64,000 nucleotides of DNA, taken from Mycobacterium pseudokansasii. GTDB taxonomy: Bacteria > Actinomycetota > Actinomycetes > Mycobacteriales > Mycobacteriaceae. The position numbers and the translations under genes are program-made. This document shows positions 29,678-38,489 of this stretch, piece by piece (the first letter of the stretch is position 1; each line of letters begins with the position of its first letter). Below the pieces are notes generated by a model. It was not told the origin of the DNA and searched no databases. It saw nothing but the letters and a program-made list of their open reading frames with translations. Location: assembly GCF_900566075.1 (NCBI RefSeq), contig NZ_UPHU01000001.1:868001-932000 (forward strand), in the 5' to 3' direction.

Positions 29678-29899
29678 ATGAAAATGTGGATACAAATTCG
29701 AGACCGCGACGACGATGCCGAGTTCCCGGACGGCACCTCCTACGAAGTGCTCACCGGCGGTGTACTAAAGGTCCTCAGCGGCAACGATATTCATCTCTAC
29801 AGTCCGTCATACTGGCAGGAGGTCACGATTGACACCCGGCCGGCGGATCAGCACGGCAACCAACGCGACGAGCTGGACGACGATCTGAGATGGCAATGA
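29678..29899 (+). CDS. small acidic hypothetical protein
   Basis: 73 residues from MKMWIQIRDRDDDAEF. Acidic, with a central LKVLSGNDIHLYSP and an Asp/Glu-rich end. Family unknown. DosR-like boxes just upstream and the DUF1918-nrdZ unit downstream suggest a hypoxia-induced small protein (inference). ATG 29684 is an alternative start. Confidence 0.55.
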   Translation: MKMWIQIRDRDDDAEFPDGTSYEVLTGGVLKVLSGNDIHLYSPSYWQEVTIDTRPADQHGNQRDELDDDLRWQ

Positions 29900-29930
29900 T
29901 GCCGTGACTGAGCCAGCAGAACCGGCGTGC

Positions 29931-29950
29931 CGAGGGACTTTCGGCCACCG
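29931..29950 (+). promoter_or_regulatory. DosR-like box upstream of DUF1918-nrdZ
   Basis: CGAGGGACTTTCGGCCACCG: GGGACTTTCGGCC is almost the textbook DosR motif. It is 79 bases ahead of the DUF1918 start, a normal activator position. Confidence 0.7.
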
Positions 29951-30028
29951 GAGCTAGTGGCCTACTGCCCTCCCGCAAGCGCGCCGGATGAGCGGACGAT
30001 TGGACTCGTGCGAGGAAGGGGGATGTTG

Positions 30029-30295
30029 ATGAAGGCAAATGTCGGAGACTGGCTGGTGATCAAGGGCACGACGATCGACCGACCGGACCACCGCGGGTTG
30101 ATCATCGAAGTGCATTCAGCCGATGGCTCACCGCCCTACGTCGTGCGATGGCTCGACACCGATCACGTGGCCACGGTGGTGCCCGGTCCGGACGCGGTCG
30201 TCGTTACCGCAGCGGAGCAGAAGGCGGCCGACGAGCGCGCCCAGCATCGGTTCGGGGTCGTGCAGTCGGCGATTTTGCACGGCAAGAGCACGTAG
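30029..30295 (+). CDS. DUF1918 domain protein
   Basis: 88 residues from MKANVGDWLVIKGTT, with GGAAGGGGG about 6 nt upstream; the in-frame codons before it lack a site. DUF1918 is a small beta-rich fold (SH3-like): GLIIEVHSADGSPPYVVRWL and a VVPGPDAVVV strand. Function unknown, frequent in the mycobacterial DosR regulon. It is 18 bases upstream of nrdZ, so probably cotranscribed. Confidence 0.85.
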   Translation: MKANVGDWLVIKGTTIDRPDHRGLIIEVHSADGSPPYVVRWLDTDHVATVVPGPDAVVVTAAEQKAADERAQHRFGVVQSAILHGKST

Positions 30296-30313
30296 GCAGC
30301 ATCGGCTCGGGCG

Positions 30314-32404
30314 ATGGAGTCGGCCATGGCGGCTCGATGGCCGGCACAAGTTCGACGCCGAGACGCCACGTTGGTGCCGTTCGATATCGCGCGGATCGAA
30401 GCCGCGGTGGCGCGGGCCGCCCGTGAGGTCGCTTACGACGACCCCGACATGCCGGCCACCGTGGCCAGGGCCGTCGCCGACACATTGGGTCCCCGGATTG
30501 CGTCCGTTGAGCGCGTTGGGGACTTCGTCGAGGCACGGCTCGGAGAGGCAGGTCTCGACGACGTCGCCCGCGCATACATCATCTACCGGCAGCGCCGCGC
30601 CGAATTGCGCGCGGGCAAGGCACTGCTTGGTGTGCGTGACGAGCTGAAGCTGAGTTTGGCGGCCGTGACGGTCCTGCGAGAACGTTATCTGCTGCGCGAC
30701 GCGCGCGGCCGGCCCACCGAGTCGACGGGCGAGATGATGGACCGGGCGGCGCGCTGTGTCGCCGCGGCCGAGGACGAGTACCGGATCGGCTCGTCGGGGC
30801 AGTGGGCCGAGCGGTTTGCGACGTTGTTGCGCAGCCTCGAATTTCTGCCCAATTCGCCCACCCTGATGAACGCCGGCACCGACCTGGGGCTGCTCGCCGG
30901 CTGTTTCGTTCTGCCGGTTGAGGATTCGTTGCGGTCGATCTTTGCGACCCTGGGACAGGCTGCCGAGGTGCAGCGCGCCGGCGGCGGCACCGGCTACGCG
31001 TTCAGCCGGGTGCGGCCCGCCGGGGACCGGGTGGCCAGCACCGGCGGCACGGCCAGCGGGCCGGTCTCGTTTCTGCGGCTGTACGACACCGCCGCCAGTG
31101 TCGTCTCGATGGGCGGTCGACGGCGCGGCGCCTGCATGGCAGTGCTCGACGCGTCGCACCCCGATATCTGCGACTTCATCACCGCCAAGTCCGAATCGCC
31201 CAGTCATCTCACCCATTTCAACCTGTCGGTCGGCGTCGGCGACGCGTTCCTGCGCGCCGTCGAGCGCGGCGGCGCGCACCGACTGGTCAACCCGCGCACC
31301 GGCAAGACGGTCGCACGGATGCCCGCGGCCGAACTGTTCGACGCGATCTGCCACGCCGCGCACGCCTGCGGCGACCCCGGGCTGGTGTTTCTCGACACGA
31401 TCAACCGAGCCAATCCGGTGCCGGCACGCGGCCGGATCGAGGCGACCAACCCGTGCGGGGAGGTGCCGCTGCTGCCGTACGAGTCCTGCAACCTCGGCTC
31501 GATCAACCTGGCCCGGATGATCACCAATGGCCACGTCGACTGGGACCGGCTCGGGGCGGTCACCGAAGTGGCGGTGCGGTTCCTCGACGACGTCATCGAC
31601 GTCAGCCGCTATCCCTTCCCCGAGCTGGCCGAGGCCGCCCGCGCCACCCGCAAGGTCGGGCTGGGGGTCATGGGTTTGGCGGAACTGCTTGCCACACTGG
31701 GCATCCCGTACGACAGTGCCGAGGGTGTGCGGTTGGCCGGCCAGGTCATGCGTCGCATCCAGCGGCACGCGCACCTGGCGTCGCGGCGGCTGGCCGAAGA
31801 CCGGGGTTCCTTCCCGGCGTTCGCCGACAGCCGGTTGGTCCGTTCCGGCCCGCGGCGCAACGCACAAGTCACCTCTGTCGCCCCGACCGGCACCATCTCA
31901 CTGATCGCGGGCACCACGGCCGGGATCGAGCCGATGTTCGCCATCGCCTTCACCCGCGCCATCGTCGGCAGACATCTGCTGGAGGTGAACCCGTGCTTCG
32001 ATCGGCTGGCCCGCGATCAGGGTTTCTACCGTGACGAGCTGGTCGCCGAGATCGCGCAACGCGGCGGAGTACGCGGCTATCCCCGGTTGCCCGCCGAGGT
32101 GCGTGCGGCGTTTCCGACCGCGGCCGAGATCGCGCCGCAGTGGCACCTGCGCATGCAGGCCGCCGTGCAGCGCCACGTCGACGCCGCGGTATCCAAGACG
32201 GTCAATCTGCCGGCCGCCGCAACGGTCGACGACGTCCGGGCCGTCTATCTCTCCGCGTGGCAGGCCAAGGTCAAGGGCATCACGGTCTATCGCTACGGCA
32301 GTCGGGAAGGTCAGGTGTTGTCCTACGCTGCCCCGGAGCCGGTGCTGGCCCGGGCCGACACCGAGTTCAGCGGCGGCTGCGCCGGGCGGTCTTGCGAGTT
32401 CTGA
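30314..32404 (+). CDS. nrdZ: adenosylcobalamin-dependent class II ribonucleotide reductase
   Basis: 696 residues, close to M. tuberculosis NrdZ (692 by recall). ATP-cone at residues 10-100 (VRRRDATLVPFDIARIEAAV). Active site: first Cys in LAGCFVLPVEDS, then NPCGEVPLLPYESCNLGSIN with Asn, radical Cys and Glu. C-terminal redox Cys pair in GGCAGRSCEF. It makes deoxynucleotides from ribonucleotides without oxygen, using B12, which fits the hypoxia promoter upstream. Intact. Confidence 0.95.
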   Translation: MESAMAARWPAQVRRRDATLVPFDIARIEAAVARAAREVAYDDPDMPATVARAVADTLGPRIASVERVGDFVEARLGEAGLDDVARAYIIYRQRRAELRAGKALLGVRDELKLSLAAVTVLRERYLLRDARGRPTESTGEMMDRAARCVAAAEDEYRIGSSGQWAERFATLLRSLEFLPNSPTLMNAGTDLGLLAGCFVLPVEDSLRSIFATLGQAAEVQRAGGGTGYAFSRVRPAGDRVASTGGTASGPVSFLRLYDTAASVVSMGGRRRGACMAVLDASHPDICDFITAKSESPSHLTHFNLSVGVGDAFLRAVERGGAHRLVNPRTGKTVARMPAAELFDAICHAAHACGDPGLVFLDTINRANPVPARGRIEATNPCGEVPLLPYESCNLGSINLARMITNGHVDWDRLGAVTEVAVRFLDDVIDVSRYPFPELAEAARATRKVGLGVMGLAELLATLGIPYDSAEGVRLAGQVMRRIQRHAHLASRRLAEDRGSFPAFADSRLVRSGPRRNAQVTSVAPTGTISLIAGTTAGIEPMFAIAFTRAIVGRHLLEVNPCFDRLARDQGFYRDELVAEIAQRGGVRGYPRLPAEVRAAFPTAAEIAPQWHLRMQAAVQRHVDAAVSKTVNLPAAATVDDVRAVYLSAWQAKVKGITVYRYGSREGQVLSYAAPEPVLARADTEFSGGCAGRSCEF

Positions 32405-32432
32405 CCGTGCCCTCGGCCGCTCTCGGCTTCGT

Positions 32433-32452
32433 GATGACCTTTGGCCCTGGCC
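32433..32452 (+). promoter_or_regulatory. DosR-like box upstream of the rafH-like gene
   Basis: GATGACCTTTGGCCCTGG matches the variant DosR core GACCTTTGGCCC and lies about 35 bases before the ribosome site. Confidence 0.5.
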
Positions 32453-32484
32453 CGCACGCAGATTCGCGGCGTAGTAAGGAGGAC

Positions 32485-33288
32485 ATGCGCCACGAAACAG
32501 AATTACCACCAGCCATCGAGGTCGACGTGACCACCCGCGGCGAGCTTCCCGGAGCGGCCGATTACGCCCGCACCAAGATCGGCCAACTGGGCCGGCTCGC
32601 CCACCAACCGGTGCTGCGCGCGCGCGTCAGGGTTACCGAGCATCGTGACCCCGCGGTAGATCGACCCGTGGTCGCGCAGGGCAACCTCGACGTCGACGGC
32701 CGGCTGGTGCGGGCCCAAGCTCAGGGGGAGACCGCGCAGGAAGCGATCGATCTGCTCGAGTCGCGGTTGCGGCATCGGCTGGAAAGGATAGCCGAACATT
32801 GGGAGTCGCGGCGGGGCGAGCAACCGGCAGCCGGCCCGCACGAGTGGCGCCATGTATCGGAGCCCAGCCACCGGCCGAGCCACTTTCCCCGTCCGGCCGA
32901 CGAACGCCGCGTCATCCGACGCAAGTCGTTCACCATGGCGCCCTGCACGGTCGACGAGGCCGTGCTCGAAATGAACATGCTCGACTACGACTTTCACCTG
33001 TTCACCGAGAAGTCCACCGCCACCGCGGGCGTCCTTTACCGTGGTGGTCCGACGGGCTACCGCCTGGCGCTGGTAGCCCCCGTTCCCGCGGATCAGCTCA
33101 GTCCGTTCGAGCTCGACGTGACCATCAGCACGCAACCGGCGCCGTGTCTGAGTCTCGAGGAGGCCACCGAGCGGCTGGGCCTGCTCGGGCTGCCGTTCCT
33201 GTTCTTCATCGATGCCGCCCAGGGCCGTGCCAGCGTCCTGTATCACCGCTACGACGGTCATTACGGGTTGATCACCCCGGCAGGCTAA
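32485..33288 (+). CDS. HPF/RafH-like hypoxic ribosome-stabilising factor
   Basis: 267 residues from ATG behind AAGGAGGAC, a near-perfect ribosome site. N-terminal S30AE-like domain at residues 10-90 (RARVRVTEHRDP, GNLDVDGRLVRAQAQGETAQEAIDLL). C-terminal dimerisation-type domain with VIRRKSF, AVLEMNMLDYDFHLFTEK, FLFFIDAAQGRASVLYHRYDG and GLITPAG, as in M. tuberculosis Rv0079 (RafH) and the Rv2631-region paralogues. It binds 70S ribosomes or subunits in dormancy. It lies 80 bases after nrdZ, with its own DosR-like box. Confidence 0.85.
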   Translation: MRHETELPPAIEVDVTTRGELPGAADYARTKIGQLGRLAHQPVLRARVRVTEHRDPAVDRPVVAQGNLDVDGRLVRAQAQGETAQEAIDLLESRLRHRLERIAEHWESRRGEQPAAGPHEWRHVSEPSHRPSHFPRPADERRVIRRKSFTMAPCTVDEAVLEMNMLDYDFHLFTEKSTATAGVLYRGGPTGYRLALVAPVPADQLSPFELDVTISTQPAPCLSLEEATERLGLLGLPFLFFIDAAQGRASVLYHRYDGHYGLITPAG

Positions 33289-33298
33289 CGGCCTAAAT

Positions 33299-33964
33299 TT
33301 AATACGTCCCGATTTCCTGTTCGGGAAGAACAGCACCGGTCGCTTCGAACACCACGCGCCTGCCGATCTCGACGGCGTGGTCGGCGAAGCGCTCGTAGAA
33401 GCGGCCCAGCAATGCGATGTCGACAGCGCTTTTGACCCCGTGCTTCCAGTCGCGGTCCATCAGTGTGGTGAAGAGCTGTCGGTGCAGCTCATCCATCTCG
33501 TCGTCTTGTTCGCGAATGTGGGCTGCCATGTCGGTATTACGGGTCATCACCACTTCCTGTGCGCAATGCGCCAGCTCTGCTGCGGCCCTGCCCATTTCGG
33601 CGAAACCATGCTCAACTTCGGTGGGCAGCACGTGTTCTGGCTGTCGCCGCTGGACGATCTTGGCGACGTGCACCGCCAGCGCGTCCATCCGGTCCAGGTC
33701 GGCGACGATCTGGATGGAGCCGACGATGCTGCGCAGCTCGCCGGCCACCGGCTGCTGCAGCGCCAGCAAGCTGAAGGCGCTCTCCTCGGCGCGTTTTCGC
33801 AGCACCGCCAGCTGGTCATGGTCACTGATGACCTGCTCCGCAGCGGCGGCGTCGGCCTGCAACAGCGCCCGCGTTGCACGCTCCATGGCCGCCGCGGTCA
33901 AACCGCATAGCCTGCCCAGCTGATCAGCCAGGTCGGTGAGTTGCTCATGGTAGACGGTTCGCAT
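33299..33964 (-). CDS. PhoU-family phosphate regulator
   Basis: 221 residues, normal PhoU length, with two three-helix repeats. It starts [21 protein letters not shown] and has the conserved metal-ligand stretches [19 protein letters not shown] and ILADL-type [18 protein letters not shown]. Ribosome site AAGGAGG. PhoU/PhoY proteins couple the Pst transporter to SenX3-RegX3 signalling and to persistence. It is 23 bases downstream of rtcB, last gene of the four-gene operon. Confidence 0.9.
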   Translation of the reverse strand: MRTVYHEQLTDLADQLGRLCGLTAAAMERATRALLQADAAAAEQVISDHDQLAVLRKRAEESAFSLLALQQPVAGELRSIVGSIQIVADLDRMDALAVHVAKIVQRRQPEHVLPTEVEHGFAEMGRAAAELAHCAQEVVMTRNTDMAAHIREQDDEMDELHRQLFTTLMDRDWKHGVKSAVDIALLGRFYERFADHAVEIGRRVVFEATGAVLPEQEIGTY

Positions 33965-33987
33965 GGTGTTGTGCCCTCCTTGTGTGG

Positions 33988-35409
33988 TCAGCCTTTAACG
34001 ACGCCCAGCGGCACCAGCCGCGCGACCTTACGCGCCAGCCCGGCGCGGTCGCTGGTCTCGATGACGGTGTCGATGTCCTTGTATGCCTCGGGCTTCTCTT
34101 CGGCCAGCCCCCGCCGTGAGCTGCCGCGGACGAGGATGCCGGCCCGTTCCAGACCACTGCGCAGCGCGTCGGCGTCGGTGTGGCGGGCCGCCTGGTGCCG
34201 ACTCTGCACTCGGCCGGCTCCGTGCGCCGTCGAGAAGAATGCCGGGTTGTCCGGTACTCCCGCCAGGACATAGGAGGCTGTGCCCATGGTGCCTGGGATC
34301 AGCACCGGCTGGCCGACCGCGGACAGGTCGGGGGGCAGGTCGGCATGGTGCGGCGGCAGCGAGCGAGTCGCCCCCTTGCGGTGCACACAGACGGTGCGCA
34401 ACTGGCCGTCGACGGGATGCTCTTCGAGCTTGGCCAGGTTGTGCGACACGTCGTACAGCACGTCCAGCGTCGTGGCGGTCTCCTGTTCGAACACGCGACG
34501 GGCCGCCTCGGTCAACAGTTGACGGTTGGCACGTCCGTAGTTGGCCGCGGCTGCCATCGCGGCTAGGTAGGCCCGACCCTCGGGGGAGTCGACCGGCACG
34601 CATGCCAGCTGTCGGTCGGGCACCTCAATGCCGAAGCGGCCCATGGCATTTTCCATCTGCCGGACGTGATCGGTGCAGATCTGATGCCCCAGGCCCCGGG
34701 AGCCGGTGTGGATCATGACGCAGACCCCGCCCGCGGCCAGCCCCATGCTCGCGGCCGCGCCGTCATCGTAGATGCGATCGACGGCCTGCACCTCGAGGAA
34801 GTGGTTGCCAGAACCCAGGCTGCCGATCTGACCGAGGCCGCGTTCGATCGCCCGCTCGCTGACGGTGGCCGAGTCGGCGCCGTCGAGCACGCCGCCGTCT
34901 TCGCAGCGCTGCAAGTCCCGTGTGACGCCGTGGCCCTGGTCCACCGCGAAGCGGGCGCCGCCGGTGAGGACCTGCTCCAGCGCGCGGCGGTCCGGCAGGC
35001 GCCACACACCTTTGGTGCCGACTCCGCGCGGTATGGCCGCATCGAGGCGGTCCATCACCGCCCGGATCCGTGACTGCAGCCGGTCGCGGTCCAGCTCCGG
35101 GCTCACCAGCAGGCGGACCCCGCAGGAAATGTCGAATCCGACGCCGCCGGGGGAGACGACGCCGCCGTCGTCAATATCCGTTGCGGCCACACCGCCGATC
35201 GGGAAACCGTATCCCCAGTGCACGTCGGGCATCGCAAAGGAGGCCCGGACGACGCCCCGCAGGGTCGCCACGTTGGCCACCTGAGCCAATGCCTGGTCCC
35301 CGGGTGCGTCGGGTAGCAGCTCGCGAGACGCGAACACGATCCCCGGCACCCGCATGGCGCCCTCTTGTTCGATCCGGAACCGGTATGGAGTCTCTTCGAT
35401 CAGCCTCAT
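33988..35409 (-). CDS. rtcB: RtcB-family RNA-splicing ligase
   Basis: 473 residues. RtcB joins 2',3'-cyclic phosphate and 5'-OH RNA ends using GTP and Mn. Motifs in order: [28 protein letters not shown] (metal Cys), [25 protein letters not shown] and the C-terminal STAHGAGR with the His that is guanylated. The gene for archease, its activator, is 12 bases upstream. RtcB is absent from M. tuberculosis as far as I recall. Together with the DosR-like boxes at the operon head this suggests RNA repair under hypoxia (inference). Confidence 0.93.
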   Translation of the reverse strand: MRLIEETPYRFRIEQEGAMRVPGIVFASRELLPDAPGDQALAQVANVATLRGVVRASFAMPDVHWGYGFPIGGVAATDIDDGGVVSPGGVGFDISCGVRLLVSPELDRDRLQSRIRAVMDRLDAAIPRGVGTKGVWRLPDRRALEQVLTGGARFAVDQGHGVTRDLQRCEDGGVLDGADSATVSERAIERGLGQIGSLGSGNHFLEVQAVDRIYDDGAAASMGLAAGGVCVMIHTGSRGLGHQICTDHVRQMENAMGRFGIEVPDRQLACVPVDSPEGRAYLAAMAAAANYGRANRQLLTEAARRVFEQETATTLDVLYDVSHNLAKLEEHPVDGQLRTVCVHRKGATRSLPPHHADLPPDLSAVGQPVLIPGTMGTASYVLAGVPDNPAFFSTAHGAGRVQSRHQAARHTDADALRSGLERAGILVRGSSRRGLAEEKPEAYKDIDTVIETSDRAGLARKVARLVPLGVVKG

Positions 35410-35421
35410 GCGGCGGCCCCG

Positions 35422-35844
35422 TCAGACGTCCAGAGTTACCGAGCATTGCCAGCCATGCTCGTCGCGTACCAGGCAAAGGTCGTTGAGCGACACCGCCTTT
35501 GGCACCGCTCCCACCTGAGCAACCGCGCCGGCATCGATCATCTCCAGCGTCATGTCGACACCGCCGTCAGCCTCGCTCAGTCTCAGGTCGGCCGGGGCCT
35601 GGCCGGTCGTCTCCAACAGGTAGATGACCTCCTCCAGGGCCGCGACCAGCAGGTCGTCGTCGCGGTTCGCGGTGATCCGGCGTCGCCGGGTCTGTTGTGC
35701 CGTGGCCGACGATGTATCCAGGAAGCTCTCCACCGTGCCGAGCACCGCCTGCCTGATGCACCCGTTGCGGGTGGGTGCCCACGCCTCGATGCGGAGATCC
35801 GCCGTGTGCGGGACACTTCGATGCCCTGATACGTTGTGGCGCAT
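35422..35844 (-). CDS. archease (RtcB activator)
   Basis: 140 residues. SVPHTADLRIEAW is the conserved N-terminal HTAD block carrying the metal-binding Asp. Then DDDLLVAALEEVIYLLET, and the C-terminal KAVSLNDLCLV with a last strand ending LDV. Archease speeds guanylation and multiple turnover of RtcB and lets it use other nucleotides. Gaps of 12 bases to the genes on either side show an operon. Confidence 0.88.
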   Translation of the reverse strand: MRHNVSGHRSVPHTADLRIEAWAPTRNGCIRQAVLGTVESFLDTSSATAQQTRRRRITANRDDDLLVAALEEVIYLLETTGQAPADLRLSEADGGVDMTLEMIDAGAVAQVGAVPKAVSLNDLCLVRDEHGWQCSVTLDV

Positions 35845-35856
35845 GGCTTCTCACAT

Positions 35857-37188
35857 CTACCCGGTGGTGACGGCGCGGCTCAGGTGATCGATGAACCAGT
35901 CGCACGCCAAATTCGCGACCTGTTCGAGCGTGCCCGGTTCTTCGAACAGGTGCGTCGCGCCGGGAACCACCGCGAGCTCGCAGGGCCCAGGGATCACCGC
36001 TTGCGCCTGTCGGTTCAGCTCGAGGACCACGTGATCGCGTCCACCCACGATCAGCAGGGTCGGCGCCGTGACGTTCGACAGCGAGCGACCCGCGAGATCG
36101 GGCCGACCACCGCGGGACACCACCGCTCGCACCTCCATTCGCGGGTCAGTGGCCGCGACCAGCGCTGCGCCCGCCCCGGTGCTCGCGCCGAAGTAGCCGA
36201 CCGGCAGGTCCCCGGCGTCTGGCCGGGTGGCCAGCCAACGGGTTACGTCGACGAGTCGAGAAGCCAACAGCTCGATGTCGAAGACGTTGGCCCGGTTGCG
36301 TTCTTCTGCGGGCGTGAGCAAGTCGAACAGCAGCGTGCCAAGACCGGCTCCATTCAAGACATCGGCCACGTACCGATTGCGTGGACTGTGCCGGCTGTTT
36401 CGGCTGCCGTGAGCGAAAACTACAATTCCCCTGGGGTTTTCGGGAATGATCAGGTGTCCGGCCACCGAGACGGGGCCAGCGAGCACCCGGACTTCCTCGT
36501 CTCGAAGGGGTGGGTCGGCCCCGGTGTCGATCGCCGCAGCCGAGGCAAAGTCTTTCCGGGCGCGATCGAGGAGCGCGATCACCTCGTCGTCGGAGGTTTG
36601 GGCGAAGTTGCGGTAACCCTGTCCGACGGCGAAGAAAAGCGGCGGGGTTTCCAGGCACACCACCTCGTCGGCATATCCGGAGAATCGCGCGACGATGTCG
36701 TCGGGGCCAATGGGAACGGCCAGGATCACCGTGCTGGCCCCCTGCGCGCGGGCGACTTGGCAGCCCGCCCTGGCCGTCGCGCCGGTCGCGATACCGTCAT
36801 CGACGATTACCGCGATCCGTCCGGTCAAAGGGATCCGGTCACGTCCGCGGCGGAAGCGTTCCACGCGACGTCGCAGTTCGATCCGTTGCGTGCATTCGAC
36901 CGCCCGCACGTCTTCGTCATCGAGGCTTGCCGCGCGAACGACGCCGTCGTTGAGCACTCGCACGCCGTCCTCCCCGATGGCTCCAAAGGCCAATTCCGGT
37001 TGAAACGGCACCCCGAGCTTGCGTACCACGAGGACGTCGAGTGGTGCCTGCAGTGCCTCGGCGACCTCGAAGGCCACCGGCACCCCGCCGCGCGGTAGCC
37101 CGAGGACGACCACGCCTTGGCCGTACAGATGCTTGAGCCGCTGCGCTAGCTGCCGTCCGGCGTCGCGGCGATCCGCAAATGGGCTCAT
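35857..37188 (-). CDS. phosphoribosyltransferase-dienelactone hydrolase fusion (Rv0571c-like)
   Basis: 443 residues from MSPFADRRDAGRQLAQRL. N-terminal PRTase domain: VVVLGLPRGGVPVAFEV and the PRPP loop VIVDDGIATGATARA. C-terminal alpha/beta hydrolase (from about 225): IVVFAHGSRNSRHSPRNR, nucleophile Ser in YFGASTGAGAAL, Asp region PTLLIVGGRDHVVLEL and His in GATHLFEE. In M. tuberculosis Rv0571c belongs to the DosR regulon (recall). First gene of the PRT/hydrolase-archease-RtcB-PhoU operon. Substrates unknown. Confidence 0.9.
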   Translation of the reverse strand: MSPFADRRDAGRQLAQRLKHLYGQGVVVLGLPRGGVPVAFEVAEALQAPLDVLVVRKLGVPFQPELAFGAIGEDGVRVLNDGVVRAASLDDEDVRAVECTQRIELRRRVERFRRGRDRIPLTGRIAVIVDDGIATGATARAGCQVARAQGASTVILAVPIGPDDIVARFSGYADEVVCLETPPLFFAVGQGYRNFAQTSDDEVIALLDRARKDFASAAAIDTGADPPLRDEEVRVLAGPVSVAGHLIIPENPRGIVVFAHGSRNSRHSPRNRYVADVLNGAGLGTLLFDLLTPAEERNRANVFDIELLASRLVDVTRWLATRPDAGDLPVGYFGASTGAGAALVAATDPRMEVRAVVSRGGRPDLAGRSLSNVTAPTLLIVGGRDHVVLELNRQAQAVIPGPCELAVVPGATHLFEEPGTLEQVANLACDWFIDHLSRAVTTG

Positions 37189-37227
37189 CTGCCGAGTGTG
37201 TCGCGATGTAAGGCCCAGCGGAATGGA

Positions 37228-37267
37228 ATTAGGTCCCTTGGGTGACTGACCACGGTCCCTTGGACCG
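37228..37267 (-). promoter_or_regulatory. tandem DosR-like half sites, leftward promoter
   Basis: On the minus strand two CAAGGGACC units lie 22 bases apart (CAAGGGACCGTGG and CCAAGGGACCTAATTCC). Each matches the DosR GGGAC core. They sit 40-80 bases upstream of the PRT/hydrolase start. Confidence 0.55.
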
Positions 37268-37353
37268 GCGGTGTCACGCAGCGGGCCGGGGCGAACGACT
37301 GCGGAGATCGGTGACATGTTGTCGTCCCATTGGCTTTGTGCGGCGTTAGTAAG

Positions 37354-37373
37354 TAGTGACTTTCGGCCCCTGG
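37354..37373 (+). promoter_or_regulatory. DosR-like box, rightward promoter
   Basis: TAGTGACTTTCGGCCCCTGG matches the DosR core GGGACTTTCGGCCC in all but one or two positions. It lies about 52 bases upstream of the DUF2267 start. Confidence 0.6.
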
Positions 37374-37424
37374 CGGGTGGAATGGCGGCCGGTGTGTGCT
37401 GGAGACAGCCGCGAGGAGGTAGTC

Positions 37425-37856
37425 ATGCCCGCCAACACGAAGGTTTCGGCGCTCGACCATGCGATGCATGTTGCTCACACGTGGGTTAACGAAGTGGCCA
37501 AAGAATTCGGCACCGATGATCGCGAGTTCGCCTATGGAGTGCTGCGGGCATGGCTGCATACACTTCGGGATCGGCTTCCAGTGGAGGCAGCTGCGCACTT
37601 TGCGGCCCAACTGCCGGACCTGATCAGGGGCATCTTCTACGCGGGTTGGGATCCCAGTGGCGTCCCGGTGAAGTACAACGCCGAGGCCTACATCGCCCGG
37701 TTTGCCCGTGACGCGAACATCTCGCTCCGGGACGTCGACAACGCGGCTCGTGCGGTTACCGCTGCCCTACTGCACTTCCTGCCACCGGCCCAGGTGGCCA
37801 AGGCTCTCGATCAGCTCCCGAACGAAATCCGGTTGCTGCTGCAGCCCCAGGCGTAG
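37425..37856 (+). CDS. DUF2267 domain protein
   Basis: 143 residues from ATG behind GAGGAGGTAGTC. The DUF2267 pattern is clear: AYGVLRAWLHTLRDRLPVEAAAHFAAQLPDLIRGIFYAGWDP (given as positions 42-84; key residues LR, L, FAAQLP, RG.YY.GW), then a second helical repeat with DAARAVTAALLHFLPP-like residues and QLPNEIRLLL. Family role unknown, often stress-induced in actinobacteria. Preceded by a DosR-like box and divergent from the RtcB operon. Confidence 0.85.
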   Translation: MPANTKVSALDHAMHVAHTWVNEVAKEFGTDDREFAYGVLRAWLHTLRDRLPVEAAAHFAAQLPDLIRGIFYAGWDPSGVPVKYNAEAYIARFARDANISLRDVDNAARAVTAALLHFLPPAQVAKALDQLPNEIRLLLQPQA

Positions 37857-37905
37857 CCGCGGCACAACTTCGGATGCGCATGAAGTTCCGGGGCCGGAAG
37901 TAATT

Positions 37906-38322
37906 TCATCGCTGACCTTCGAACGGGGTCGATCGACGCGCCGATGAACATTCGGCAGATGACCCAGCCGTATGCCTTCCGTCGGTGAGCCGCACGACAT
38001 ATGTGCGGTCGGCACGGTGATACTCAACGGTGCCGCCCTCGACGATCATCCCAACCAGCGCATTGCCGTCCTCGAAGAAGTACGCGTCGCCTTCTTGGCG
38101 CATGGAATCGATGTGGCAACCGGGCACAATCACGACGCTCCTGCGGGGATCATCGGTAAGGACCAGGATCCTCGCACCGCGTTCTACTGCCGTCTTCGCC
38201 GTTGCGTTCTGCCCCGCCTTCCTGGCGCCGGGGTGCTCTACGGCCTTCTTTGCTTTGGCGGTCGTCTTCTTGGCGCTCGTCTTCTTCTGCGGCTTCTGTT
38301 GTTCCGTGGCGTGCTCAGCCAT
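37906..38322 (-). CDS. hypothetical protein with Lys/Ala-rich N-terminal tail
   Basis: 138 residues, start ATG with GAGAGG upstream. Residues 8-45 are a histone-H1-like basic tail (KKTSAKKTTAKAKKAVEHPG). The middle is a beta-rich domain with ILVLTDDPRRSVVIVPG and a TVEYHRADRTYVV strand. The basic tail suggests nucleic-acid or polyphosphate binding (inference). No family recognised. It is convergent with the DUF2267 gene. Confidence 0.6.
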   Translation of the reverse strand: MAEHATEQQKPQKKTSAKKTTAKAKKAVEHPGARKAGQNATAKTAVERGARILVLTDDPRRSVVIVPGCHIDSMRQEGDAYFFEDGNALVGMIVEGGTVEYHRADRTYVVRLTDGRHTAGSSAECSSARRSTPFEGQR

Positions 38323-38489
38323 TGGCGTTGCCCTCTCTATGAATCACCGGTTGCTGTAATGACACAATGTCGCCACGGCACGCCGCTGCTCATTCCTCCT
38401 CCAGAAACGTTGTTGGACAACACATTAGCGTTCTCCTGTACCGGCCTTAAGCCCCTTCGGCGCACCTGTTCGACCACCCGGGCGACTGG

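Noticed and set aside
30128..31867. 579-codon minus-strand frame over nrdZ
   Set aside because: It is a codon-bias shadow of nrdZ, which carries all active-site motifs on the plus strand.
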